Shown in pieces: positions 7,179-16,486 of a stretch of DNA of 64,000 nt (position 1 is the stretch's first letter; each line of letters begins with the position of its first letter). Origin of the DNA: Sphingomonas aerophila (GTDB taxonomy: Bacteria; Pseudomonadota; Alphaproteobacteria; Sphingomonadales; Sphingomonadaceae); assembly GCF_014199305.1 (NCBI RefSeq), contig NZ_JACIJK010000005.1:62001-126000 (forward strand), read 5' to 3'. Below the pieces are notes generated by a model. It worked only from the letters and a program-made list of their open reading frames with translations, was not told the DNA's origin and ran no database searches. A program made the position numbers and the translations under genes.

Positions 7179-9968
7179 ATGCGACGCTTGCCGCTCAGCC
7201 ACATGCTTTCCGTGTCAGTCATCGCGCTCGCGGCGCCGGCAACGGCCCAGACAACCCAATCGGCGCCCAGCCAGGAAACCAGCACCGAGCCGCAGAACCC
7301 CGCCAACAGCGAGCCTGAAACAACCGTGGTCGTGGTGGGCAGCCGCGCCGCCAACCGCACCGTCGCCGAGAGCCCCGTGCCGATCGACGTGATTTCCGAC
7401 AGCGCGCTGCAATCGTCGGGGCTGGGCGAGACGAACAAGATTCTCAACCAGCTGGTCCCGTCCTTCAACTTCCCCCAGCCCTCCATCTCGGACGGATCGG
7501 ACGTGACACGCCCGGCGACGCTGCGCGGGCTCAACCCCGACCAGACGCTGGTGCTGCTGAACGGAAAGCGCCGCCACGTTTCCGCGCTGCTCAACATCAA
7601 CGGCACCGTTGGCCGCGGTGCGGCGGCTGTGGACATGAACATGGTCCCGGCGTTGGCGATCGGGCGGATCGAAGTGCTGCGTGATGGCGCTTCCTCACAA
7701 TATGGCTCCGACGCGATCGCTGGCGTGATCAACGTCCAGCTCAAGACGGCAAGCTCGGGCGGCCGCGCCCAGATCAGCTATGGCAAGTACGTCACCACGC
7801 TGGACGATGTGTCCAACTTCGACGGCCTCGTCACCAACGCAGCCGGTCAGCCCGTGCTGAACACCACCGACCCGCGGTACCTGCAGGCGAACAGTTCGGG
7901 CGAGCGCAAGGCACGCGACGGTGAGTTCATCACCTATGGCGTCAATGTCGGCCTGCCGATCGGCGATGGCGGCTTCTTCAACTTCACGGGCGAATATCGC
8001 GACCGCGACTATACCAACCGCCAGGGCTTCGACCTGCGGCCTAACTATATCCAGCCCAGCTCGACCACGTTCGACCCGCGCGAGGCAGGCTTCGACCGGC
8101 TAGAGTTCCGCTATGGCGACGCCAAGACGCAGGATTTCAACTTCCTGCTCAACATGGAAGTGCCGCTCGGCCTCGCCGATTTCTACGCATTCGGCACCTA
8201 TGGCCACCGCGATGGTTTGTCCGCGGCCAACTACCGTCAGGCCTCCGCGGCGGCAAACCGCAACTACTCTGTGATCAGCCCCGCGACGACGCCCAACAGC
8301 GCCAATTTCGTCGCGCTGACCCCCGACGGCTTCCTGCCGTTCATTCAGTCGAACATCGACGACCTCGCCATGACCAGCGGCGTGCGCATGGACGACTTGG
8401 CCGGGTTCAAGAGCGACTTCTCGGTCGGGTTCGGCCGCAATGAGCTCAACTACCGCACGCGCAACAGCCTCAACACCTCGTTCGGCCCGTCCAGCCAGCG
8501 CAATTTCGATGCGGGCGGCCTCGCCTTTTCACAGATCCTCGCCAATCTCGATCTGTCGCGCCAGTTCGACGCGGGGCTGGCGGGCCCCCTCACCTTCGCC
8601 GTGGGCGGTGAATATCGGCACGAGATCTTCGAAATCCGCCCCGGCGACCCAGCGTCCTACCAGACCGGGCCGTTGTTCATCCCGACCCGCGTGACGACCA
8701 CGGCGAACTGCACGGTTCTGGGCGGCGTGTTCAACACCACCACCGGCGCCTGCTCCTTCCCCGGCCGTGCCGCGGCGGCGGGGGCACAAGGGTTCGGCGG
8801 CCTGCCCGCCTCTGCGCGCACCAACGTCAACCGTGACAGCTTCGCCGGGTACATCGAATTCGACGCGGACCTGTTCACGGGCCTGACCGCGACGGCTGCC
8901 GGCCGCTTCGAACACTTCACCGATTTCGGCGACACGCTGAACGGCAAGCTGGCTCTCCGTTATGAATTCGTGCCCGGCCTGGCGATCCGCGGGTCGGTGT
9001 CGAACGGCTTCCGCGCGCCCTCGCTGCACCAGCAATATTTCACCACCACCTCGACCAACTTCCTGGCCGGCGTGCCGGTGGATGTGTCAACCGTACCGGT
9101 CAGCAGCCCGGTCGCCCGCGCTCTCGGCTCGAAGCAGCTCGATCCCGAAAAGTCGTTCAACCTGTCCGGCGGCTTCACGGCCAGCCCGATCCGTCGTCTG
9201 AACCTGACCGTCGACTATTTCCGCATCAAGATCCGCGACCGCGTAGTCCTGTCCGAGAATTTGGGTGCAGCGGGTGTCGGCACGGCGGCGCAGAATGCGG
9301 CGGTGCAATCGATCCTGGTTGCCAACGGCTTCAGCACCGTCGGCGCGGCGCGCTTCTTCCTCAACGGCCTCGACACCACGACACAGGGCGTGGACGCGGT
9401 CGCTACCTATCGCGCGGACCTGGGCGTGCTGGGCGCCTGGAACTTCTCGGCCGCGTACAACTACACGCAGAACAAGATCGACAAGCGCCTGAACGAGCTG
9501 GGCCCGCTGGCGCAGATCCCCGGCCTGGCGCTGTTCGGCCGGGTTGAGGGCATTCGCTTCGAACGCGGACAGCCGCGTACCAAGGTGGTGCTGGCGACCG
9601 ATGGCAAGATCGCCGGGTTCGGCGTGTCCGCGCGCACGACCCGCTATGGCTCGGTGATCTCGCCGGAAACGACCGCGCCGCTTGGTGCCAATGCGTTGAG
9701 CCTGACCGCACTGGGGCCGGACGACCAGATCCTCAGCCCCAAGTGGATCAGCGATTTCTCGCTCAGCTATGAGCTGAAGGGCGTGCAGCTGACCGTGGGC
9801 GTCGATAACGCGTTCGACGTGTATCCGGATCGCCGCCCTTACGGTCTGCGGCCGAGCGGTGTGGGGGGCAGCTATCCCGCCACCTATCAGTTCCTGCCCT
9901 ACAGCAACTTCTCGCCGTTCGGCTTCAACGGGCGGTTCCTGTACGCGAAGCTGGCGGTCGGCTTCTGA
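7179..9968 (+). CDS. TonB-dependent outer-membrane receptor (tandem copy 1)
   Basis: A 929-residue receptor with a signal peptide ending near APATAQ, a Gln/Ser/Thr/Pro-rich spacer, a plug domain from about 50 to 175 (TVVVVGSRA start, RPATLRGLNPDQTLVLLNGKRRH, then RIEVLRDGASSQYGSDAIAGVIN) and a 22-strand barrel ending in terminal Phe. It imports a substrate across the outer membrane using TonB-ExbBD energy. The start is fixed by Shine-Dalgarno AGGGGA. It follows the GH9/epimerase pair, so an oligosaccharide cargo is the leading inference; the sequence itself does not name the ligand. Closely related to the next receptor. Confidence 0.93.
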   Translation: MRRLPLSHMLSVSVIALAAPATAQTTQSAPSQETSTEPQNPANSEPETTVVVVGSRAANRTVAESPVPIDVISDSALQSSGLGETNKILNQLVPSFNFPQPSISDGSDVTRPATLRGLNPDQTLVLLNGKRRHVSALLNINGTVGRGAAAVDMNMVPALAIGRIEVLRDGASSQYGSDAIAGVINVQLKTASSGGRAQISYGKYVTTLDDVSNFDGLVTNAAGQPVLNTTDPRYLQANSSGERKARDGEFITYGVNVGLPIGDGGFFNFTGEYRDRDYTNRQGFDLRPNYIQPSSTTFDPREAGFDRLEFRYGDAKTQDFNFLLNMEVPLGLADFYAFGTYGHRDGLSAANYRQASAAANRNYSVISPATTPNSANFVALTPDGFLPFIQSNIDDLAMTSGVRMDDLAGFKSDFSVGFGRNELNYRTRNSLNTSFGPSSQRNFDAGGLAFSQILANLDLSRQFDAGLAGPLTFAVGGEYRHEIFEIRPGDPASYQTGPLFIPTRVTTTANCTVLGGVFNTTTGACSFPGRAAAAGAQGFGGLPASARTNVNRDSFAGYIEFDADLFTGLTATAAGRFEHFTDFGDTLNGKLALRYEFVPGLAIRGSVSNGFRAPSLHQQYFTTTSTNFLAGVPVDVSTVPVSSPVARALGSKQLDPEKSFNLSGGFTASPIRRLNLTVDYFRIKIRDRVVLSENLGAAGVGTAAQNAAVQSILVANGFSTVGAARFFLNGLDTTTQGVDAVATYRADLGVLGAWNFSAAYNYTQNKIDKRLNELGPLAQIPGLALFGRVEGIRFERGQPRTKVVLATDGKIAGFGVSARTTRYGSVISPETTAPLGANALSLTALGPDDQILSPKWISDFSLSYELKGVQLTVGVDNAFDVYPDRRPYGLRPSGVGGSYPATYQFLPYSNFSPFGFNGRFLYAKLAVGF

Positions 9969-9974
9969 TCCCGT

Positions 9975-10002
9975 GCGGCTGGGGCACCACCACCCCGGCC
10001 GC
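9975..10002 (+). terminator. Hairpin downstream of receptor 1
   Basis: A 10-bp stem (GCGGCTGGGG / CCCCGGCCGC, one G-T wobble) with an 8-base loop starts 7 bases after the receptor stop. No U-tract follows. It may end or attenuate transcription between the two receptors. Confidence 0.45.
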
Positions 10003-10158
10003 AAACCATCTGCCAAGGCTCGGGCGCCGGTAGAAAAGTTTGCGGTTCACAAATCAGGATTAGCGACGCTTTTTCCCCCCGCGCCCGTTAGGGAGCCGCC
10101 CCTGCCTGCCGGAGCCCGAGACGCATAACGCGCCGACGGCAGGGTGAAAGGGTTCCTT

Positions 10159-12639
10159 ATGCCTCGCGTTCGTCTTCTCACCCTCCTGTCCGGCTCGGTA
10201 TTGGCCACCCTGTCCACGGCAGCGGCCGCACAGGACTCGCTCGACCAGGCGCGCGCCGCCCAGCAGGCGACCTTACCGGCAGAGGAGGCTCAGAACGCCC
10301 CCGCTACCGGCGCGACGACGCCGCCGGACGAAAGCAACGACGTGGTGGTCACGGGCACCCGCGTCGCCGGGCGCACCCGGCTGGACAGTGCGTCGCCCGT
10401 TGATGTGCTGAGCGCGGCGGCCCTTCAGCGCCAGGGCACCACGGAACTTGGCGCGGCACTGGCCCAGGTCGCCCCCTCCATCGACTTCCCACGTGCGGCG
10501 GCCACCGATGCCACCGACGCAGTCCGCCCGGCCACGTTGCGCGGCCTGTCGCCGGATGAGGTGCTGGTGCTGGTCAACGGCATCCGCGGCCACACCTCGG
10601 CACAGCTCAATACAAATGGGTCGGTCGGACGCGGCGCGGCTGCGGTGGACCTCAACACGATTCCGACCGTGGCGCTCGACCGTATCGAGGTGCTGCGCGA
10701 CGGGGCGTCGGCGCAATACGGGTCGGACGCGATCGCAGGCGTGATCAACCTTCGCCTTCGTGAGGCGCGCTCGGGCGGCGGCGCCAGCGTCACCTATGGC
10801 ATCTACAACACCGACATCGACACCGCGCGCGGCAGCCGTAGCGTCACGGGCGAGCATACCGTCACCGCCCAGGCATGGCAGGGCATCGGCTTTGGCGACG
10901 ATGGCTTCCTGACGCTGTCGGGCGAGTATCTGAAGCGTCAGCCGACCAACCGCGCCGACTTCGACCCGCGCGTCACCCCGACGCGCGTCACCGGCCGGTT
11001 CGGCGACCCGGCGGTGCAGCAATACACGATCTTCGCCAACGCCGGCACGTCGCTGGCCGATAACATCCAGCTTTATGGCTTTGTCGGCTACCAGGACCGC
11101 GACACGCGCGGCGCCGCCTTCCCGCGCCTGGCCAGTGCGACAACGACGCTGGCAGGTTATCCGAACGGCTTCCTGCCGATCATCAACACCAAGTCGAACG
11201 ACATCAACTCGGCATTGGGCGTGCGTGGTGAGCTGGCCGGGTGGAACATCGACCTGTCGCTCTCCTATGGCTGGAACAAGCTGGCGTTTCGGACCCTCAA
11301 CTCGGCCAACTACGCTTATGGCGCCGCGACCCCGCAGAACTTCTCCGACGGCGCGCTGACCTATGACCAATGGGTCGTCGGCCTGGACGTCACCCGCAAG
11401 TTCGACGTGTTCCAGTCCTTGAACGTCGCCTTCGGTGTCGAGGGGCGTCGTGAAAGCTACCAGATCAGCCCGGGTGAGCTTGCCTCCTACGGCGTGCCCG
11501 CAACGGGCGCGGTTGCGGGCGTCGCGCAGGGCGCACAAGGCTTTGGCGGCTTTTCCCCTCGCAACGCGGTGGATCGCAGCCGCCGCAATGGCTCGATCTA
11601 TCTCGACGTGGAAGCGCAGCTGACCGACAAGCTGCTCGTCGGCATCGCGGGCCGGGGTGAGGATTATTCCGACTTCGGCACCACCGCGACGGGCAAGGTC
11701 ACCGCGCGCTATGACCTGGCGCGCTGGCTGGCACTGCGCGGCACGGTGTCCACCGGCTTCCGCGCACCCGCGTTGCAGCAGCAATATTTCACCTCCGTCG
11801 CCTCGGTCGTGCAGAATGGCGCGCCCGTGCTGACCGGCACCTTCCCCTCCATCGACCCGACCTCGGCGGCGCTGGGCGGCCTGCCGCTTCGCCCCGAAAA
11901 GTCGACCAACTTCTCGGCCGGAACGGTGCTGCGCTTTGGCGGCTTCGACCTGACCGTGGACGGCTATTACATCAAGTTGCGCGACCAGCTGGGCCTGTCG
12001 GAGAACATCCAGGTATCCGCGACGCAAAGTGCGGCGGTGAATGCGGAGATCGCCCGCCTTCTCGCCCAGTCGGGCACGGGGGCGACGGCCGCCCGTTTCT
12101 TCATCAATGGCCTGCGCTCCACGGCAAAGGGCATCGACGTGGTCGGCCACTACCGCCTGCGCACGGAAGGTGCGGGCGCGTTCGACTTTACCGTCGCGGG
12201 CAACATCAACAAGATCGAGGTGACGCGCGTGCCCACCTCGACCGCGACGCTGGACCCGGCACCCACCCTGTTCGCCCGCAGCCGCGTGCTGTCGCTGGAG
12301 GAAGGCACGCCGGGCGAGAAGATCTCGGGGACGATCGACTGGTCCCTCGGCCAGCTCGGCGCGCTTGCCCGCGTCACCTATTACGGCAACGTCAACCAGC
12401 CGGGCACGACGGAAGCGGGCGACATCAACACCGGCCGCAATGCGATCACCGACCTGGAAGTCCGCTATCAGGCGACCAAGGGTGGCCAATTCGCGCTGGG
12501 CGTCAGCAACCTGTTCGACGTGTATCCGGATCGCTCACCCACGCAGAACAACACCACGGGCGTGGTCGGCTTCCCCTATTATTCGCCCTTCGGCTTCAAC
12601 GGACGCTTCCTGTACGTCCGCGCCGGGCTGAACTGGTAA
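10159..12639 (+). CDS. TonB-dependent outer-membrane receptor (tandem copy 2)
   Basis: An 826-residue receptor with a signal peptide ending near STAAAAQ, a plug (VVVTGTRVAGRTR ... RPATLRGLSPDEVLVLVNG ... RIEVLRDGASAQYGSDAIAGVIN) and a barrel closing with Trp. It shares with copy 1 the plug signature, the FDVYPDR turn and the SPFGFNGRFLY last strands, so the two are paralogs from a duplication, with copy 2 about 100 residues shorter in the barrel loops. Start taken at ATG 10159 because it opens the signal peptide; a GTG at 10144 is in frame. Ligand unknown; same glycan context as copy 1. Confidence 0.92.
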   Translation: MPRVRLLTLLSGSVLATLSTAAAAQDSLDQARAAQQATLPAEEAQNAPATGATTPPDESNDVVVTGTRVAGRTRLDSASPVDVLSAAALQRQGTTELGAALAQVAPSIDFPRAAATDATDAVRPATLRGLSPDEVLVLVNGIRGHTSAQLNTNGSVGRGAAAVDLNTIPTVALDRIEVLRDGASAQYGSDAIAGVINLRLREARSGGGASVTYGIYNTDIDTARGSRSVTGEHTVTAQAWQGIGFGDDGFLTLSGEYLKRQPTNRADFDPRVTPTRVTGRFGDPAVQQYTIFANAGTSLADNIQLYGFVGYQDRDTRGAAFPRLASATTTLAGYPNGFLPIINTKSNDINSALGVRGELAGWNIDLSLSYGWNKLAFRTLNSANYAYGAATPQNFSDGALTYDQWVVGLDVTRKFDVFQSLNVAFGVEGRRESYQISPGELASYGVPATGAVAGVAQGAQGFGGFSPRNAVDRSRRNGSIYLDVEAQLTDKLLVGIAGRGEDYSDFGTTATGKVTARYDLARWLALRGTVSTGFRAPALQQQYFTSVASVVQNGAPVLTGTFPSIDPTSAALGGLPLRPEKSTNFSAGTVLRFGGFDLTVDGYYIKLRDQLGLSENIQVSATQSAAVNAEIARLLAQSGTGATAARFFINGLRSTAKGIDVVGHYRLRTEGAGAFDFTVAGNINKIEVTRVPTSTATLDPAPTLFARSRVLSLEEGTPGEKISGTIDWSLGQLGALARVTYYGNVNQPGTTEAGDINTGRNAITDLEVRYQATKGGQFALGVSNLFDVYPDRSPTQNNTTGVVGFPYYSPFGFNGRFLYVRAGLNW

Positions 12640-12660
12640 GCCGACCGAGGGCGGTGAGGC

Positions 12661-12810
12661 TCAGGCGAAATCGCCCAGCTTCGCCGCTTCTTCTTCCTCG
12701 GCCGCCAGCGCCGGGTCGATCGGGGCAGCAGGGGTAGCGCTGTCCGCCGGGGTGGGTTCCGCCGCCATGTCGCGGCTATCGGGCTCGTTGCCCGGGATCT
12801 TGCCTGTCAT
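12661..12810 (-). CDS. 49-residue acidic protein coupled to the DUF937 gene
   Basis: A short ORF starting at an ATG one base after the TGA of the DUF937 gene, with the strong ribosome site GGAGG in the 3' end of that gene. The product is Pro/Ala/Asp/Glu-rich (SATPAAPIDPALAAEEEEAA), without Cys, membrane helix or signal peptide, and probably disordered. The tight coupling and good Shine-Dalgarno support it as a real gene. Function unknown; it may act with the DUF937 product. Confidence 0.6.
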   Translation of the reverse strand: MTGKIPGNEPDSRDMAAEPTPADSATPAAPIDPALAAEEEEAAKLGDFA

Positions 12811-12811
12811 C

Positions 12812-13366
12812 TCACCGCCTCCCGCCAAGGATCGCGTCGAGCGGATTGCCGCCGCCGCCAAGAAGGCCGCCGAGCAGGCCCCCAACGCCACCCGACTGGC
12901 TGCCGCCCGCCTGCCCGCCGCCCAGCACCGATCCGAGCATGCCGCCCAAACCGCCGCCAAGCCCGCCGTCCGCGCCGCCCTGCGCCATCGCACCACCGCC
13001 GCTATTCTGGGCAAGGTGCTTGGCAACCATCGCCGCCACCACCGGCAACATTGCCTTCATCACCGTTGAGGACAGGCCGCTCTGCCCGGCCGCATGGTCG
13101 GCAACCTGGCGGCTGACGTCCTTGCTGCCAAAGATATGACCGAGGATGTCGTTGCCGGCGGACGTGCTGGGCTGGTCGATCTGCGACCCCGCCTGCTCTA
13201 CCGGGGCAAGGTCGCCCGTGTCCGCCAGTCGTTGCATGCCGCCAGCGACCGCCGGCATGAGCGAGCCCAACGCCGCGCTAGCCTGGTCGGGGCTGATGCC
13301 GAAACGGGCCGCGAGTTGCCCGATGTCCGTGCCGTTCGATCCGAGGATCTGATCCAAACCCTGCAT
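12812..13366 (-). CDS. DUF937-family protein (YidB-like)
   Basis: A 184-residue protein with the DUF937 layout: an N-terminal MQGLDQILG helix, an IGQLAARFGISPDQASAALG segment, a second helical repeat around SSTVMKAMLPVVAAM, then a Gly-rich tail (GGLGGGLGGMLGSVLGG, GGLLGGLLGGG). Start at ATG 13366 because the extra upstream codons do not fit the family. The family is widespread and uncharacterised; the low-complexity tail suggests assembly or flexible packing. It overlaps nothing and leads into the coupled 49-residue gene. Confidence 0.8.
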   Translation of the reverse strand: MQGLDQILGSNGTDIGQLAARFGISPDQASAALGSLMPAVAGGMQRLADTGDLAPVEQAGSQIDQPSTSAGNDILGHIFGSKDVSRQVADHAAGQSGLSSTVMKAMLPVVAAMVAKHLAQNSGGGAMAQGGADGGLGGGLGGMLGSVLGGGQAGGSQSGGVGGLLGGLLGGGGNPLDAILGGRR

Positions 13367-13685
13367 GTGCCTGCTCCACCAATTCGATTGGCTTGTGAAC
13401 GAGACGGGCACGCAAAGGGTCCGACCATCGCGGGCCGACCGGGGTTCCTACCGAGGTGATGCCGAGAGGCGTTGGTACGGTCGTACTGGCGAGCGCTGCA
13501 AGGAACGACAGGCACCGCTTCGCCCAGGTTTTCAGACCAACTGCATCGAGAGCGTCGGCGGCGCTAACGCCGGTGACGTGACAACGCGTTCCCAGGCGAA
13601 AGCGGCTGATCGGGCGAGAGGGATGACGGTTCGGTTCGTACCATCCCTGATATCTTACCTGAATGCTGGCTGGCATACTGCTCTC
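13367..13685. other. Intergenic stretch, no gene seen
   Basis: These 319 bases separate the divergent DUF937 and BLUF genes. The frame of the BLUF gene stays open through most of it, but its translation is Arg-rich, lacks family similarity and is read as fortuitous. Both genes must have their promoters here; no clear -35/-10 pair or operator could be assigned. Confidence 0.4.
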
Positions 13686-14117
13686 ATGCTCAGCTCCCTG
13701 TTATATGTGAGCCGCAGCTTGGTTGGGCACGCCGACGAAGGCGACCAACTTCTCGCCATTCAGGCACTCTCCCATCTGCGAAATGTAGCTCTGGATGTCA
13801 CCGGATTCCTGGTTTCGACACAGAACCATTTCGCGCAATTCCTGGAGGGAGATGCCGACGCCGTCTCAACTCTGATGCAGAGCATAATGATGGATAAGCG
13901 GCACACTGATATCAGGTTGTCACCATGGCTAGAGTTCGACGATCGGCTGTTCCCGCACTGGCGAATGACCTGCTTTCCGACTGGCTGCTTCGTAAGTAGA
14001 CACGTGGAGCCCATCATCGCGGGCTGTCACGAAAGGATGAACACGAACTCGGTCATTCGCCTGATCAAGTTTGTACGCGATACCGCGCCTGATCTCGGGC
14101 GCATGCCCACGCGTTGA
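13686..14117 (+). CDS. Short BLUF blue-light photoreceptor
   Basis: A 143-residue stand-alone BLUF (sensor of blue light using FAD) protein. The flavin-site residues are all present: Y7 (LLYVS), N33 (LRNVALDVTG), Q51 (HFAQFLEG), plus the later W and M in FPHWRM. The family blocks VTGFL, FLEG and I..DKRH follow in order. About 40 residues follow the domain as a capping region, without any output domain (no EAL, GGDEF or cyclase). Such short BLUF proteins signal through protein-protein contact. Start at ATG 13686 matches the domain edge; its ribosome site is weak. No partner gene is adjacent. Confidence 0.85.
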   Translation: MLSSLLYVSRSLVGHADEGDQLLAIQALSHLRNVALDVTGFLVSTQNHFAQFLEGDADAVSTLMQSIMMDKRHTDIRLSPWLEFDDRLFPHWRMTCFPTGCFVSRHVEPIIAGCHERMNTNSVIRLIKFVRDTAPDLGRMPTR

Positions 14118-14168
14118 TTCAGTCTGGTCTGCCAGTGACAGCCAGCTCGGGTCAAAACTGAGCTGAAG

Positions 14169-15275
14169 CTAAAGACCGGACCCGGAGTCCGGCTCGGTCG
14201 CCGATGGTGCGCGAGCGAGCGGTTCGCTCGCCCGCTGTTCGGTCAGGATCTGCCAGCCTGTGATGAACAGCGCGCCTACCAGCGGGCCAACAACGATACC
14301 GCTCAGGCCCACCAGGTTGATGCCGCCCAGCGTTGTCACGAGCACCAGCCAATCAGGGACGCCGGTGTCCCGTCCGACCAGGATGGGCCGCAGGATGTTG
14401 TCGGCCAGGCCGATCAGGAGCACGCCCGACAACACAACGGCGACCGCCTGCCAGATCGCGCCCGTGACGAGCAGGTAGAGCGCGACCGGCACCCAGATGA
14501 TCGCTGGCCCGACCGCGGGCAACAGCGCCGCAATTGCCATCAGCATGCCCCAGAGCAAGGCAGCCGGGAGGCCGACGATCCAGAAGGTCACCGCCCCCAG
14601 CGCACCCTGAACCAGCGCGACAACGCCAGATCCCTTGATCGTCGCGCGCACAACCGCCACGAACTTTGCCGACAGGCGCTCTGCGACGTCCGGCTGCAAG
14701 GGAAGTGCTCGGACAATGGCAGGACCGATCTCTGCTCCGTCACGCAACAGGAAGAACGTGACATACAGCCCGACGCCGAATGTCAGCAGGAAGGCGGCTG
14801 CGTTGCGACCGATCGAGAACGCCTGCCGAGCGATCATGCTGACGCTGCTACCCAGAGCATCGGAGATACGGGACTGGACCCGTTCGAAGCTGTCCAGGCC
14901 GGAACTGTCCATCAACGTCTGCAGGCGCAGCGGCAGCGCATCATGCATCTGCTGGAAGTAGGTCGCGAAGTTGATCTGCCCGCTTCGCACCTGCGTGTAC
15001 ACGCCCGCCGCTTGTTCCAGGACCAGGCTGGCGACGATCAGCGCAGGCATGACCACGGCGAAGGTGATGATCAGCATCGTCACCGCGGCAGCCCGGTTAC
15101 TTCGACCCGGCCAGCGCGAAAGCACGCGCTGGTGCAAGGGCTGGAACAGCAGCCCAGCCAGCGCCGCCCATAGCAATGCGCCCGCAAAGCCGGACACCAC
15201 CGCCGCGAGCGCGATGGTGATGGCGGCCAGGAACGTGATCAATCCGCCCCGCTCGATCCGTTCCTTGAATGCCAA
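14169..15275 (-). CDS. AI-2E-type transporter family protein (PerM/YdiK-like)
   Basis: A 368-residue inner-membrane protein with about seven transmembrane helices arranged as in the AI-2E/PerM family: an N-terminal pair, a ~60-residue cytoplasmic segment with QLR-type helices, then FLLTFGVGLYVTFFLLRDG, the signature block GALGAVTFWIVGLPAALLWGMLMAIAALLPAVGP and ILRPILVG. The last two thirds contain the conserved P-G-P and N-LRP-LVG motifs. Family members export small molecules or act as Na+/H+ antiporters; no substrate can be inferred. The Ser/Glu-rich tail is not conserved. Divergent from the DUF1206 gene. Confidence 0.88.
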   Translation of the reverse strand: MAFKERIERGGLITFLAAITIALAAVVSGFAGALLWAALAGLLFQPLHQRVLSRWPGRSNRAAAVTMLIITFAVVMPALIVASLVLEQAAGVYTQVRSGQINFATYFQQMHDALPLRLQTLMDSSGLDSFERVQSRISDALGSSVSMIARQAFSIGRNAAAFLLTFGVGLYVTFFLLRDGAEIGPAIVRALPLQPDVAERLSAKFVAVVRATIKGSGVVALVQGALGAVTFWIVGLPAALLWGMLMAIAALLPAVGPAIIWVPVALYLLVTGAIWQAVAVVLSGVLLIGLADNILRPILVGRDTGVPDWLVLVTTLGGINLVGLSGIVVGPLVGALFITGWQILTEQRASEPLARAPSATEPDSGSGL

Positions 15276-15499
15276 GTGGTGTTCCTTCTGTTCGTCAGGA
15301 CCTGTCGAGCCGGCTGCAGCGCTGGTAAGACGGACCGTTGATGCGACCGGCTAGCGCATCGCGCCTGCTGCTGCACCAATGCAACGTCCGCGACGCAGTT
15401 CTCACGGTAGTCTGATGCTACAGTTCGGTTCTCGTGACCACTTCGGAACGGACACGTCGAACCGGCTGTTCTTTGCCGCTCAGCGGGGAGTACCCTTTA

Positions 15500-16291
15500 G
15501 TGAATACCCAGGCGCGGCTCACGACACTTACCCGGGTTGGCTTCGCCACGCGCGGGCTTCTCTACCTCGTCATCGCCTTTCTCGTGGTCCGCGCCGGTCG
15601 CGCCGAGGATCCGAGCGGCGCCCTCCGGTACCTTGGCCAAGGCGGCGGCAAAGTGCTGCTGATCATCATGACAACAGGGCTTCTTGCATACAGCCTTTGG
15701 CGACTGTCTGACGCAGCGTTCAACATCGAGCGCCACGCTGCCGATCGGAAGGGCGCGATGGAGCGCGTCGGGGCGGCTGCAAGTGGGGTGGTTCACCTGC
15801 TGCTCGCCTGGCAGGCGATCCGGTTGCTGCGTGGAGCAGCCTCAGCCGGCGATGGCACACGCGAGGGTGCGCGAACGGCCTTGCAGTTGCCGGCTGGCGG
15901 CACATTGATCGTCGTCGCCGGCCTGATCCTCATCAGCGTTGGCGTGATCCAGCTCATCAAGGCCATAAAGGGCACGTTCTTGCGCCACCTGGAGCCGCAG
16001 GTGGCGCAGCGCGTCTGGGCACAGTGGAGCGGACGTGCAGGCTACGCCGCCAGAGGCCTGGTTTTCCTGATCAGCGGCTACTCCCTCCTGAAAGCCGGCT
16101 TCCATGAAAAAGCTGGCGAGGCGGGCGGCACGGCCCAGGCCTTGTCCTGGTTGTCGAGTCCGATGGACACGGTAGTGGCGGTCGGCTTGTTCGCCTTTGG
16201 GCTGTTCAGTCTGATCGAGGCACGCTTCAGGATCCTGCACGACGTGCCCGTCGACAAGGCCGCGCGGCGGGCGGGGATCACCCGCGCCTAG
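15500..16291 (+). CDS. DUF1206 family membrane protein
   Basis: A ~263-residue membrane protein with three repeats of paired helices, each preceded by an Arg-Gly-containing turn (RVGFATRGLLYLVIAFLV, GVVHLLLAWQAIRLL, RAGYAARGLVFLISGYSLLKAG), the DUF1206 signature. GTG at 15500 is preferred because GGGGAG lies 8-12 bases upstream and the domain begins directly after; GTG at 15434 would add a polar 22-residue leader. Function unknown. Confidence 0.82.
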   Translation: MNTQARLTTLTRVGFATRGLLYLVIAFLVVRAGRAEDPSGALRYLGQGGGKVLLIIMTTGLLAYSLWRLSDAAFNIERHAADRKGAMERVGAAASGVVHLLLAWQAIRLLRGAASAGDGTREGARTALQLPAGGTLIVVAGLILISVGVIQLIKAIKGTFLRHLEPQVAQRVWAQWSGRAGYAARGLVFLISGYSLLKAGFHEKAGEAGGTAQALSWLSSPMDTVVAVGLFAFGLFSLIEARFRILHDVPVDKAARRAGITRA

Positions 16292-16486
16292 CCCTGGTTT
16301 GCGGGAGAGGTTCAGGCGTGCTTATCGGGCGCAAGGGGTATCAGGGTATGGTCGGCTGCGACGCGCAGGTCCCGCAGCCTTGCGCCGATGAGCCAAGACG
16401 CGTTTCGATCCAGAACTGGTCACCAGGACGCGATAGGCGCGCCCATCAACGGACGTTGGTTCAGGCACTGACTTCGCCGGGTTTGG

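Noticed and set aside
10273-12489. A 738-codon ORF antisense to TonB receptor copy 2
   Set aside because: High GC makes antisense frames open. The translation is Arg/Gly/Ala-rich with no motif, and the sense frame shows a full receptor.
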